64,000 bases of DNA from Martinezella rhizogenes (GTDB lineage Bacteria; Pseudomonadota; Alphaproteobacteria; Rhizobiales; Rhizobiaceae), in assembly GCF_000799715.1 (NCBI RefSeq), contig NZ_JUHG01000013.1:372001-436000 (forward strand), written 5' to 3'. The notes below the pieces were generated by a model. It did not search any database and had not been told where the DNA came from. It worked only from the letters and a program-made list of their open reading frames with translations. The translations under genes and the position numbers were made by a program. Positions 9,541 through 17,905 of this stretch are shown one piece after another; position 1 is the stretch's first letter, and each line of letters starts with the position of its first letter.

Positions 9541-9855
9541 TTAAACGGCAATGAAGACGGTGCCGCCCTCGACCTTGACCGGATAGGTCTGGAGATTGAC
9601 GCAGACAGGCGCGCCCTTGGCCTCGCCGGTCCGGTAATCGAAACGGCCGTTGTGCTTTGGACATTCGATGATGTTGTCCATGACCAGCCCGTCGGCGAGA
9701 TGGATCTGCTCATGCGTGCAGAGGCCGTCGGTCGCGAAGTAGTCATCGTCCGGGCTGCGATAAATGGCGAAGGTCCGTCCGCCATGGTCGAAGCGCATCA
9801 CATCTTCCTCGTCTATCGCATCGGCTGCGCAGACTTCGATCCAGTTGCCACTCAT
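9541..9855 (-). CDS. mocE: Rieske-type ferredoxin, MocE-like
   Basis: 104 residues, a stand-alone Rieske [2Fe-2S] domain. The ligands are all present: C46 and H48 in CTHEQ, and C65 and H68 in CPKHNGRFDY, which matches the naphthalene/biphenyl-dioxygenase ferredoxin type. It carries electrons from the adjacent reductase to the adjacent desaturase-like oxygenase. The three-gene set desaturase, Rieske ferredoxin, reductase is the mocDEF arrangement known from Sinorhizobium rhizopine catabolism. Confidence 0.88.
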   Translation of the reverse strand: MSGNWIEVCAADAIDEEDVMRFDHGGRTFAIYRSPDDDYFATDGLCTHEQIHLADGLVMDNIIECPKHNGRFDYRTGEAKGAPVCVNLQTYPVKVEGGTVFIAV

Positions 9856-9885
9856 TTTTGCCTCCCTGTTTTCAGTTTTTTGCTG

Positions 9886-10971
9886 CTATTGCGCCGCTTC
9901 GGGCAATGCGCCGTGGAATTCTTCCCGGTAGGGCCGCGCCGTCGGCGGCAGCTCACGCTTCAGGAAATAATCCTCATTGCGAAGCTGGTGGAGAAAGGCC
10001 GGGATCATTTCGCGATAACCCGACCAGATGGACGGATTGGGCTGCGGAAGGTCGTGTTTGATCATCGCATGCAGCTTCGGCAGCGCATGGTAAGGCACCA
10101 TCGGGAACATGTGGTGCTCGACATGGTAGTTCATATTCCAATAGATGAAGCGGCTGATCGGGTTCATCAGCACCGTGCGGCTGTTCAGCCGGTGATCGAT
10201 GACGTTGTCGGCAAGGCCGCCATGCTGCAGCAGGCCGGTCAGCACATGATGCCAGGCGCCATAGAGCCGCGGCAGGCCGATCAGCACCAGCGGCAGGATC
10301 GAGCCCGTGTAGACGACTGCTGCGATCGTCACGACATAGATGGCGGTCCAGATGCGGGCGATACGGATCGCCTTCGGCTGTTCCTGCTCGGGGATGAAGG
10401 TCTTTTCTTCGGCACTGACAATGCCGGCGGCATTGCGGATCATATCCAGCATGCCATAGGCGGCATCGAGAATGCCGAAGAAATTCAGGACAAGGCGCAG
10501 GAGATCCGGCGGCCGCATGACGGCGATTTCCGGATCGCGGCCGACGATGACGGTATCTGTGTGGTGGCGCGTATGGCTCCAGCGCCAGGTCACCGGATTG
10601 CGCATGATCATGAAGCAGGCGATCTGATAGACCGCGTCGTTCATCCAGCGCGTCTTGAAAGCCGTGCCGTGACCGCATTCATGCCAACGGCTGTCGGAGG
10701 CCGAGCCATAGAGCACGCCATAAGCCAGAAAGAAGGGGATACACAGCCACGAGCCCCAGAAATAGACGCCGAGCCCGGCGAAGACCGCCATGCTGCCCAG
10801 CCAGATGATCGTGTCACGAATGGCGGTCTTGTCGGAGCGCTGCATCAGCGCCTTCATCTCCTTGCGGGGAATATCAGTGTGATACCATTCCGCCGCCGCC
10901 AGCCCCGTTTCGACCGCCCGCTTGCTACTCGGGCCGAGCAAGCTGTAATCGCGTTTGATTATCTCAGTCAT
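9886..10971 (-). CDS. mocD: Membrane di-iron oxygenase / fatty-acid-desaturase family protein, MocD-like
   Basis: 361 residues. Three histidine clusters that bind the di-iron centre are visible: HECGH, HTRHH and VEHH (in MNYHVEHHMFPMVPYHALPKLH), within a protein with hydrophobic stretches near residues 55-95 and 205-235. In the moc system such a protein is the oxygenase proposed to demethylate the O-methyl inosamine rhizopine. The frame is open to 11010; the ATG at 10971 follows a GAAGAG ribosome-binding site and is preferred. It is the first gene of the minus-strand trio and diverges from the LacI regulator. Family membership is firm; rhizopine as substrate is inference. Confidence 0.82.
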   Translation of the reverse strand: MTEIIKRDYSLLGPSSKRAVETGLAAAEWYHTDIPRKEMKALMQRSDKTAIRDTIIWLGSMAVFAGLGVYFWGSWLCIPFFLAYGVLYGSASDSRWHECGHGTAFKTRWMNDAVYQIACFMIMRNPVTWRWSHTRHHTDTVIVGRDPEIAVMRPPDLLRLVLNFFGILDAAYGMLDMIRNAAGIVSAEEKTFIPEQEQPKAIRIARIWTAIYVVTIAAVVYTGSILPLVLIGLPRLYGAWHHVLTGLLQHGGLADNVIDHRLNSRTVLMNPISRFIYWNMNYHVEHHMFPMVPYHALPKLHAMIKHDLPQPNPSIWSGYREMIPAFLHQLRNEDYFLKRELPPTARPYREEFHGALPEAAQ

Positions 10972-11067
10972 CTCTTCCTCCCGCGATGCGCAGAAATGAG
11001 CGCGCCGCACCTCATGCCGAAAAGGATAGGCTTAGTTTTTTCTTGCCTCAATGCTGGAATGATGGAA

Positions 11068-11108
11068 TCTATCAAAAGCAATCATTCTGGCATTTCATTA
11101 TTGATAGA
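11068..11108. promoter_or_regulatory. Candidate LacI-family operator in the moc divergent spacer
   Basis: TCTATCAA (11068-11075) and TTGATAGA (11101-11108) are perfect inverted 8-mers in the spacer between the desaturase and the regulator gene. TCTATCA recurs after the regulator gene at 12191, which suggests a shared recognition element. Confidence 0.4.
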
Positions 11109-11125
11109 ACACATCAGGAGCCGAT

Positions 11126-12154
11126 ATGCGTCGCCCGACGATTTCCGATCTCGCAAAAGCATCCGGCGTCAGCGTCGCGACGATTGATCGCGTACTCAAC
11201 GGACGACATCGCGTCCGGGAGGAAACGGCCCGGCGTGTCTATGAGGCCGCCCAATCGATCGGCTATCATGCAGTGGGCTTGCTGCGGCAGCGCGTTTTCG
11301 AGGACCTGCCGCAATACCGGCTGGGCTTCGTGCTGCAGAAGCCATCGCAGCCCTTCTATCAAGCCTTCGCCAAGGAGATTACGACGACGGCGCAAACGGT
11401 CGCCACCGCACGCATCCATGCACAGGTCGATTTCGTCGCCGCGTCGACACCGACGGCGATCGTCGAAAAGCTGAAAGCCATGGCGGCGCGGACCCAGGCC
11501 GTTGCGCTTGTCGCACCCGATTATCCGGCGGTAACCACCGCAATTGAGGAACTGAAGGAAAAGGGGATCCCCGTCTTTTCATTGCTCTCGGATTTCGCGA
11601 CGGGCGTACGCGAAACCTATATCGGCGTCGACAATCGCAAGGTCGGGCGCACGGCCGCCTGGACCATCGCCAAGTCGGCGGATCGCCCGGGCAAGGTTGC
11701 CTGCTTCGTTGGCAGCCATCGTTTTCACGGCCATGAACTGCGCGAGATCGGCTTTCGCTCCTACTTTCGCGAGAATGCGCCCGATTTCGAGGTGCTGGAT
11801 ACGCTGATCAATCTCGACACAGCAGAAATCACCCACGAGGCAACGCTGAACCTCTTGCAGAAACATCCGGATCTCATCGGTTTCTACGTCTGCGGCGGTG
11901 GCATGGAGGGCGCTATTTCCGCTATCCGCGAGGAAGGGCTTGCCGGCAAGCTGGTCGTCGTCGTCAACGAGCTGACGCCGGAATCGAAGGCGGCGCTTGC
12001 CGATGATGTCGTCACCATGGTGATCGGCACCCCTCTCCCCTCCCTCTGCAAGGAGTTGTTTGGCTTGATGATTGGCGCCATTGAGCGCGGCGAGGCGGCC
12101 ATGCCGAGCCAATCCTTCCTGCCCTTCGACATTTTCATCTCGGAAAACATCTAG
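11126..12154 (+). CDS. LacI-family transcriptional regulator
   Basis: 342 residues. The N-terminal helix-turn-helix and hinge helix are canonical (TISDLAKASGVSVATIDRVL, then RRVYEAAQSIGYHA). They are followed by a periplasmic-binding-protein-like sensor domain, with YIGVDNRKVGRTAAWTIAK and FYVCGGGMEGAISAI in the ligand cleft, similar to sugar or cyclitol sensors of the ribose type. It is divergent from the mocDEF-like trio and co-directional with the MocC-like gene, so it probably controls both in response to an inositol-like or sugar ligand. The ATG at 11126 follows CAGGAGCCGAT. Confidence 0.88.
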   Translation: MRRPTISDLAKASGVSVATIDRVLNGRHRVREETARRVYEAAQSIGYHAVGLLRQRVFEDLPQYRLGFVLQKPSQPFYQAFAKEITTTAQTVATARIHAQVDFVAASTPTAIVEKLKAMAARTQAVALVAPDYPAVTTAIEELKEKGIPVFSLLSDFATGVRETYIGVDNRKVGRTAAWTIAKSADRPGKVACFVGSHRFHGHELREIGFRSYFRENAPDFEVLDTLINLDTAEITHEATLNLLQKHPDLIGFYVCGGGMEGAISAIREEGLAGKLVVVVNELTPESKAALADDVVTMVIGTPLPSLCKELFGLMIGAIERGEAAMPSQSFLPFDIFISENI

Positions 12155-12158
12155 CTGG

Positions 12159-12203
12159 CATTGATGGAATCCCCTCATTGCACGGATATTTCTATCATCA
12201 ATG
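12159..12203. promoter_or_regulatory. Candidate operator upstream of the MocC-like gene
   Basis: CATTGATG (12159-12166) and CATCAATG (12196-12203) are inverted 8-mers. The right one sits in the local palindrome CATCAATGATG and is preceded by TTTCTATCA, resembling the element before the LacI gene. It probably lies in the promoter region of the gene at 12314. Confidence 0.38.
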
Positions 12204-12313
12204 ATGGCCGATCCTCGCGCTCGGCGATGGATCGGCCGCGTGATTCTGGATAGTCATCTGTGGCATGTACGGCCAAGCAATTGTCCCGCCGGCCGACGAG
12301 GAGGAATACCCGC

Positions 12314-13126
12314 ATGAGTTCCATTCGCTTCGCGCTCAATCACATGTGCGCGCCGTCCCTGTCCCTTGAATCCTTCTTCTCCACGGCAAAAAGCCTCGGT
12401 ATCGACAGCGTCGAAATCCGCAACGACTTGACCGGCAACGCGATCATCGACGGCACGTCGGCGGCGACCGTCAAGGCGCTTGCGGCAGAGCATGGTTTGA
12501 CGATCATTTCGATCAACGCGCTACAGCGCTTCAACGAGTGGAATGAGGCCCGCGCCCAGGAAGCGGCCGAACTTATCGGCTATGCACGCGATTGCGGCGC
12601 CAAGGCGCTGGTGCTGGTTCCCGTCAACGACGGCAGCGGCCGTGAGCCGGAGGCTCGCCGGCAGAACCTCCTGAAAGCATTGACGTCGCTGAAGCCAATG
12701 CTGGACGAGGCTGGGATCATCGGCCTGGTCGAGCCGCTCGGTTTCGAGATCTGCTCGTTAAGCTCAAAGACGGAAGCAGCCGCCGCGATCGAATCCTTAC
12801 GCGCGCAATCAACCTTCCGCCTCGTCCACGACACGTTCCATCATCACCTTGCCGGCGAAACGGCAATCTTCCCCGAGCTCACCGGCCTGGTCCATATCTC
12901 CGGCGTCAGCGATCCCGACGTCTCAGTCTCCGATATGCGTGACCCGCATCGCGTCCTGGTCGATGCCAGTGACCGCCTCGACAATGCCGGCCAGATGCGG
13001 GCGCTGTTGTCCGCCGGCTATGCCGGCCCCTTCTCCTTCGAGCCCTTTGCGCCGGATGTACACGCGCTGAAGGAATCGGCGGAGGCGCTGAAGCAAAGCA
13101 TGGCCTATTTGTCCGCGCAGGTTTGA
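12314..13126 (+). CDS. mocC: TIM-barrel sugar isomerase/epimerase, MocC-like
   Basis: 270 residues of the xylose-isomerase-like TIM-barrel family (AP endonuclease 2 / IolE / MocC group), which isomerise or epimerise keto-sugars and keto-inositols using a divalent metal. Candidate metal ligands are in LVEPLGFEI (Glu after beta-5), LVHDTFHHH and FSFEPFAPDV. The start is set by GAGGAGGAAT just upstream of ATG 12314; the longer frame from 12260 has no such site. Its place after the regulator and opposite mocDEF-like genes supports a role in the same pathway. The exact reaction is unknown. Confidence 0.75.
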   Translation: MSSIRFALNHMCAPSLSLESFFSTAKSLGIDSVEIRNDLTGNAIIDGTSAATVKALAAEHGLTIISINALQRFNEWNEARAQEAAELIGYARDCGAKALVLVPVNDGSGREPEARRQNLLKALTSLKPMLDEAGIIGLVEPLGFEICSLSSKTEAAAAIESLRAQSTFRLVHDTFHHHLAGETAIFPELTGLVHISGVSDPDVSVSDMRDPHRVLVDASDRLDNAGQMRALLSAGYAGPFSFEPFAPDVHALKESAEALKQSMAYLSAQV

Positions 13127-13162
13127 TGGCGGCAAAGCGAGCTTCCAACCGGATCTCGCGGA

Positions 13163-13600
13163 TCAATCGTGTGAATGTGGCCCATGATCGTGTGAGCCAT
13201 GTTCCGACGGGATAAGATGCAAATTCCCGAAACGCACACCGCGTTGGGTGACCACGCTGTCGGCGAAGGATTTGATCTCTCCGACCGTGCCTTTCAGCAC
13301 CGAGACCTCAAGGCAATCCTGCCCGTCGACATGGACATGCAGCGTTGAGACCGAAAGGCCATGGTGATGGTGCTGCGTTGTCGTCAGGCGGCGCGAGAGG
13401 TCGCGGGTCTCGTGTTCGTAGACATAGGTAAGCGTGGCGTAGCACTTCGTCTCGCTGTTGACGGCGGCCTGTTCGCGGGTGACGGCGTCGCGCACAAGAT
13501 CGCGCAGCGTTTCAGAGCGGCTGGCATAACCGCGCTGTTCGCTGATCTTGTCGATCGTCTCGAGAAGATCGTCATCGATGGTAATGGTGATGCGCTGCAT
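13163..13600 (-). CDS. nikR: Nickel-responsive regulator NikR
   Basis: 145 residues. The N-terminal ribbon-helix-helix (QRITITIDDDLLETIDKISE ... SRSETLRDLVRDAV) binds DNA, and the C-terminal ACT domain binds metal. The high-affinity nickel ligands of the E. coli protein (H76, H87, H89, C95) are matched at H77, H88, H90 and C96, in QHHHHG, LHVHV and DCLEV. The last 14 residues are unusually His/Asp-rich (HGSHDHGPHSHD), which may add metal binding. The start at 13600 is used because it begins at the conserved MQRITI. No nik transporter is in the window; the neighbour is the cob block. Confidence 0.9.
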   Translation of the reverse strand: MQRITITIDDDLLETIDKISEQRGYASRSETLRDLVRDAVTREQAAVNSETKCYATLTYVYEHETRDLSRRLTTTQHHHHGLSVSTLHVHVDGQDCLEVSVLKGTVGEIKSFADSVVTQRGVRFGNLHLIPSEHGSHDHGPHSHD

Positions 13601-13672
13601 CTCTTTCCCCTTTTGCGAATGCACCGACTAGAGGAAATTTCAGCGAGAATTGCAAACGGCACCTGCTGCCTG

Positions 13673-14431
13673 TCATTCCCTGCCCCGGAACCGGCGCTGA
13701 TAGGCGGGATCGTAAAGCGAGCTCTCGCGGAAATCGTCGGCGGTAAGTGACGGGCCAACGAAGATCAGTGCGGTGCGCTCGATCGGTTCGGCCGCGACCT
13801 TGGCCTCGATCGTGCCGAGTGTACCCCGAAGAATGCGCTCGTCCGGCCAGGAGGCCTTGACGACGATCGCCACCGGGCAATCCGCGCCATAAATCGGCGT
13901 CAACTCCTCGACCACCTGCCCGAGCGCATGGATCGCCAGGTGAATGGCGAGCGTCGAACCCGTGGCACCAAATTTCTCCAGCGTTTCATTGTTCGGCATC
14001 GGCGAGGCGCGGCCGGAAACACGCGTGAGCACAAGGCTTTGCGCAACGGCGGGAATAGTCAGCTCGCGTCCGAGGGCAGACGCCGCCGCCGCAAAGGCGG
14101 GAACGCCGGGCGTCAGCGTGTAGGGAATGTCGTGCTTTTCCAGACGGCGGATCTGCTCGGCGACAGCACTCCAGACCGAGAGATCGCCGGAATGCAGGCG
14201 GGCCACATCCTCGCCGGACGCAGCTGCTTTCAGATATTCGGCCTCGATTTCGTCCAGTGACATGGGTGCGGTGTCGACGATGCGGGCGCCGGGCGGGCAA
14301 TATTGCAGGAGTTCCGGCGAGACGATCGAGCCGGCATAAAGGCAGACCGGGCATTTGCCGATCAGATCCCTGCCACGCACGGTGATCAGGTCGGCCGCAC
14401 CCGGTCCTGCTCCGATGAAATGCACCGTCAT
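13673..14431 (-). CDS. cobM: Precorrin-4 C11-methyltransferase CobM
   Basis: 252 residues. SAM-dependent methylation of precorrin-4 at C-11 to give precorrin-5 in aerobic cobalamin synthesis. The tetrapyrrole methylase fold starts with [19 protein letters not shown]. The SAM site includes [21 protein letters not shown] and the proline loop [18 protein letters not shown]; the family signature [11 protein letters not shown] is present. It is the last gene of the minus-strand cob group here, 16 bp after cobL and 72 bp before nikR in the same direction. Confidence 0.93.
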   Translation of the reverse strand: MTVHFIGAGPGAADLITVRGRDLIGKCPVCLYAGSIVSPELLQYCPPGARIVDTAPMSLDEIEAEYLKAAASGEDVARLHSGDLSVWSAVAEQIRRLEKHDIPYTLTPGVPAFAAAASALGRELTIPAVAQSLVLTRVSGRASPMPNNETLEKFGATGSTLAIHLAIHALGQVVEELTPIYGADCPVAIVVKASWPDERILRGTLGTIEAKVAAEPIERTALIFVGPSLTADDFRESSLYDPAYQRRFRGRE

Positions 14432-14447
14432 TCCGTTCCCTCACTTC

Positions 14448-15674
14448 TCATTCTTTAACCCAGGACCACTGCGTCACCGGCATCGCGGGCCGCCAACCGG
14501 TCATGCTGCCGATGGCTGCTGCGCGGGCGATATCGATGCGGATCAGCGAGCCGCCACGCCGGGCATGTTCGGCCAGTAGGATCGCTTCCATCTCGGTCGT
14601 CACCGCATTGGCAACCAGCCGCCCACCCTTCTTCAATCCGCCGATGGCCACGTCCATGACGCCCGCATCGCTGCCACCACCGCCGATGAAGATCGCATCG
14701 GGCGTGGGTAGATCGGCAAGCGCATGCGGTACCTGTCCCTCGACGACTGTAAGCCCCGGGACACCGAAATTTGCCGCATTATCTCGGATGCGGGCAGCAC
14801 GGTCGCCGGAGGATTCGATGGCGATGGCGCGCATCGAGGGATCGGCGAGCATCCATTCGATGGCGATAGAACCGGAGCCGGCGCCGATATCCCACAGCAA
14901 TTCGCCACGGCGCGGCGCGAGCGCCGACAAGGTCATTGCCCGGATCTCCCGCTTGGTGATCTGGCCGTCATGTTCGAACAGGTGATCATCAAGCCCGGCG
15001 GCGAGAGGCAGGATGCGTGCATCCTCCCCAGCGACGACGTCGATTCCGCAAACGTTCAAATCATTGATGCTGGAAAGCGCAAAATCGGAGGCTATCTGCG
15101 TGGAGACACGCTCATTCGGCCCACCCAGGGCTTCAAGAACTGTCAGCATAGATTGGCCGAACCCGTTCTCCTGCAACAGACGGGCAAGATCAGCCGGCCC
15201 CTGCCCGTCCGAGGTCAGGGCCAGGATTTTTCGGTCCGGATGCAGATGTGGTCGGACGAGGTCGATCGGTCGGCCATGCAGCGAGAGGGTAGTGACGCCC
15301 TGCAACGGCCAGCCGAGGCGCGAAGCGGCAAGGCTAAAGGAAGACGGCGCGGGAAGGACGGTCATTTCGGAGATGGGGATATGTCGTGAAAGCGTTGCAC
15401 CGACGCCGTAAAAAAAGGGATCGCCGGAAGCGAGGATGACGGTCAGCATTCCACGCCGCGCGAGCACGGCCTCGATGGAGTTTTCGAAGGGGCTCAGCCA
15501 GGCATGCGCCTCGCCCTTGATCAAGGGCCGCATGAGGTCGATATGCCGCGCGCCACCGAAGACAACAGGGGTGGATGCAATCAACCGCTTGGCCTCGTCG
15601 CCGAGCCCGGCTGGACCGTCCTCGCCGATGCCGATAAGAGTGAGCCAGCGTTGAACGGAAGGTATCTCAGACAT
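14448..15674 (-). CDS. cobL: Precorrin-6B C5,15-methyltransferase (decarboxylating) CobL
   Basis: 408 residues, two fused catalytic domains. The N-terminal half is a tetrapyrrole methylase of the CbiE type (WLTLIGIGEDGPAGLG, ILASGDPFFYGVGATL). The C-terminal half, from about residue 220, is a CbiT-type Rossmann methyltransferase (LLWDIGAGSGSIAIEWML, DAIFIGGGGSDAGVMDVA). Together they methylate C-5 and C-15 and decarboxylate the C-12 acetate side chain. The start ATG at 15674 shares the palindrome CATG with the start of cobK on the other strand. The longer frame to 15821 would run antisense inside cobK and is rejected. Confidence 0.93.
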   Translation of the reverse strand: MSEIPSVQRWLTLIGIGEDGPAGLGDEAKRLIASTPVVFGGARHIDLMRPLIKGEAHAWLSPFENSIEAVLARRGMLTVILASGDPFFYGVGATLSRHIPISEMTVLPAPSSFSLAASRLGWPLQGVTTLSLHGRPIDLVRPHLHPDRKILALTSDGQGPADLARLLQENGFGQSMLTVLEALGGPNERVSTQIASDFALSSINDLNVCGIDVVAGEDARILPLAAGLDDHLFEHDGQITKREIRAMTLSALAPRRGELLWDIGAGSGSIAIEWMLADPSMRAIAIESSGDRAARIRDNAANFGVPGLTVVEGQVPHALADLPTPDAIFIGGGGSDAGVMDVAIGGLKKGGRLVANAVTTEMEAILLAEHARRGGSLIRIDIARAAAIGSMTGWRPAMPVTQWSWVKE

Positions 15675-16443
15675 GAGCGGAACCCGCATTCTGATCTTGG
15701 GTGGCACGACGGAAGCCCGCCGGCTGGCCACCGCGCTGGCTGCACGCGCCGATCTCGATATCATCCTGTCGCTGGCCGGCCGAACCGCCGATCCGGCTCC
15801 GCAGCCGGTTCCCATTCGCACCGGTGGCTTCGGTGGCGCCGAGGGTCTCGCCCGCTATTTGAAGGATGAGGCCATCAATCTGCTGATCGACGCGACCCAT
15901 CCCTTCGCCGCCCGCATTTCCACCAATGCTGTCGAAGCCGCCGGTCGCAGCGGCATTGACGCCTTCGCGCTCCGTCGGCCCGTCTGGTTGCCGGTCGAGG
16001 GCGATCGCTGGCGCACCGTGCGGAGCGTTTCCGAGGCGATTGCAGCAATCGGCCCTTCCCCTCTGCGCGTCTTCCTGGCGATCGGCCGGCAAGAGGCTCA
16101 TCATGCCAATGCCGCGCCTGACCATCATTATTGGGTGCGCAGCGTCGATCCGGTCGAGCCGGTGCTGACGGCGCCTGATGTCACCTATATCCACGCCAAG
16201 GGTCCGTTCCATCTGGACGACGAACTGGCCATGCTGCGGGAACGCCATATCGATGCGATTGTCACCAAGAACAGCGGTGGCGATGCCACCTATGCGAAGA
16301 TCGAGGCTGCGCGGCAATTGGGCATCGAGGTGATCATGGTCGAGCGCGCGCATGCCGCCGGCTTGCCGGCTGTCGAAACTATCGAGGCTGCGCTGCATCG
16401 TATCGATCATCTCGCCTCTTCCTTGATGAAGCGCGGCGTGTAA
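15673..16443 (+). CDS. cobK: Precorrin-6A reductase CobK
   Basis: 256 residues. NADPH-dependent reduction of precorrin-6A to dihydro-precorrin-6A. The N-terminus TRILILGGTTEARRLATAL is the family signature, INLLIDATHPFAARISTNA is the central motif, and the C-terminal IDAIVTKNSGGDATYAKIEAARQLGI is the NADPH-site region. It is the only cob gene here on the plus strand. Its ATG (15673) overlaps the cobL start codon and its 3' end overlaps the 3' end of cobJ by 37 bp, so it is embedded back to back in the minus-strand operon and must have its own promoter inside cobL. Confidence 0.93.
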   Translation: MSGTRILILGGTTEARRLATALAARADLDIILSLAGRTADPAPQPVPIRTGGFGGAEGLARYLKDEAINLLIDATHPFAARISTNAVEAAGRSGIDAFALRRPVWLPVEGDRWRTVRSVSEAIAAIGPSPLRVFLAIGRQEAHHANAAPDHHYWVRSVDPVEPVLTAPDVTYIHAKGPFHLDDELAMLRERHIDAIVTKNSGGDATYAKIEAARQLGIEVIMVERAHAAGLPAVETIEAALHRIDHLASSLMKRGV

Positions 16444-17171
16444 ACTAGGTCAGACTTTCCCTCGCGAGTGATGACGCACGTCTCGGCAGAGCCGATGATC
16501 ACGCAGGTCGCCATATCAGCATGCGATGCCTCGGCCTCCGCAAGCCGCGCAACCGCGATGCGCTCATCCGGCCGCCCGGCAGCACGACCAAAAATGACGG
16601 GCGTCGCAGCCGGCAATACGTCGCGCAATATCTCAAAAGCCTTGCCGAGCTGCCAGGGGCGTGCCTTGCTGATCGGATTGTAGAGTGCGATCACCAGTCC
16701 TGCCTGTGCGACCGAGCGAAGCCTGTTTTCGATGATCGTCCAAGGCTTCAGATTGTCGGACAGCGAAATGGCACAGAAATCGTGCCCCAGTGGCGCGCCG
16801 ATGCGCGCGGCAACGGCAAGCATGGCGGTAATGCCCGGCACAACGACGAGGTCGACATCGCGCCACTCGTCCGGCCCATTGTCGATCGCCTCGCAGACTG
16901 CCGCCGCCATGGCAAAGACACCGGGATCGCCGCCGGAGACAACGCAAACATTGGCACCCGCCACGGCCCGCTCCAGCGCTGCCTTGGCGCGGTCTAGCTC
17001 TTCGCGATTGTCGGAGGCATGGCGGATCTGATCCGCGCGCAGCGAAAGACGATCGAGATAGAGACCATAGCCGAAGAGTTCGGTAGCATCAGCTGCGGCA
17101 GCCAGTGCCTCCGGCGTCATCTGCTCCGGATTGCCGGGGCCTGTGCCGATGATCGAGAGACGCCCGCTCAT
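16407..17171 (-). CDS. cobJ: Precorrin-3B C17-methyltransferase CobJ
   Basis: 254 residues. Performs the ring contraction of precorrin-3B with methylation at C-17 to give precorrin-4. Family features are SGRLSIIGTGPGNPEQMTPEAL, the SAM-site VCVVSGGDPGVFAMAAAVCEAI and LVVVPGITAMLAVAARIGAPLGHDFCAISLSD, which is diagnostic for CobJ/CbiH. The ATG at 17171 has GGAAGGAAAACC upstream and overlaps the cobI stop by four bases. The 3' end overlaps cobK, which is convergent here. Confidence 0.94.
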   Translation of the reverse strand: MSGRLSIIGTGPGNPEQMTPEALAAAADATELFGYGLYLDRLSLRADQIRHASDNREELDRAKAALERAVAGANVCVVSGGDPGVFAMAAAVCEAIDNGPDEWRDVDLVVVPGITAMLAVAARIGAPLGHDFCAISLSDNLKPWTIIENRLRSVAQAGLVIALYNPISKARPWQLGKAFEILRDVLPAATPVIFGRAAGRPDERIAVARLAEAEASHADMATCVIIGSAETCVITREGKSDLVYTPRFIKEEAR

Positions 17172-17905
17172 GGTTTTCCTTCCCAACCGGGAACAAGGAT
17201 CAGCGAGAAATAGGGGGCCTCGATATCCCCTCTGCCGGCAAGCGGCGTCATCGCGCCGTTCATCATCGTACCGCGCTCGACATAGATGGCCTCATCGAGC
17301 CGTCCGGCGGTCTCGAGCGCACGACGGATTTTCGGTAAGTTGCGGCCGACCTTCATGATCACGGCGGCCTGGGTATCGCCGAGACGGCGGGCCAGCTCGC
17401 CTTCCGCCATCGTGCCCGGAAGCACGGAAAGCACGTCGTCTCCCTGCACCATCGGCAGACCGGCGAGGGACCAGCAGCCGGACATGGCCGTCACACCCGG
17501 GATGACCTCCGTTGGAAAACGGTCGGCAAGGCGCACATGCAGATGCATATAGGAGCCATAGAAAAGCGGGTCGCCCTCGCTGAGCACAGCGACGGTTTTC
17601 CCATCCCTCAGATGTGCGGCGACAATTTCGGCGGAGACATCGTAGAAGGAGGTGATCTGGCGATTGTATTCCGGTGCATCCTTGTCGATTTCCGTCGTCA
17701 CGGGATAATAGAGCGGCAGGAGCGTTGCGTCGGCTCGCAGCAGATCCTCGACGATCGCGCGGCCGTTGCCACTCCGCCCCTGCTTGGCGAAATAAGCGAC
17801 GACATCAGCCGCCTCCAATGCCTTCACAGCCTTGATGGTCAGGAGATCCGGATCGCCGGGGCCGGTGCCGACACCGATCAGCCGGCCGGTGGAATGCGCG
17901 TTCAT
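17168..17905 (-). CDS. cobI: Precorrin-2 C20-methyltransferase CobI
   Basis: 245 residues. Methylates precorrin-2 at C-20 to give precorrin-3A. Signature stretches are RLIGVGTGPGDPDLLTIKAVKAL, the SAM loop VAVLSEGDPLFYGSYMHLHVRL and VIPGVTAMSGCWSLAGLPM, and the late AVIMKVGRNLPKIRRAL. It overlaps cobH and cobJ by four bases on either side, so cobH-cobI-cobJ are translationally coupled. Confidence 0.94.
   Translation of the reverse strand: MNAHSTGRLIGVGTGPGDPDLLTIKAVKALEAADVVAYFAKQGRSGNGRAIVEDLLRADATLLPLYYPVTTEIDKDAPEYNRQITSFYDVSAEIVAAHLRDGKTVAVLSEGDPLFYGSYMHLHVRLADRFPTEVIPGVTAMSGCWSLAGLPMVQGDDVLSVLPGTMAEGELARRLGDTQAAVIMKVGRNLPKIRRALETAGRLDEAIYVERGTMMNGAMTPLAGRGDIEAPYFSLILVPGWEGKP

Noticed and set aside
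9442..11187. 581-codon plus frame across the moc-like genes
   Set aside because: Antisense to the Rieske ferredoxin and desaturase genes, whose metal ligands are intact.
15675..15821. Longer N-terminus for cobL (start at 15821)
   Set aside because: The extra 49 residues would be antisense to cobK and do not resemble CobL; the family start is MSEIPSVQRWLTLIG.
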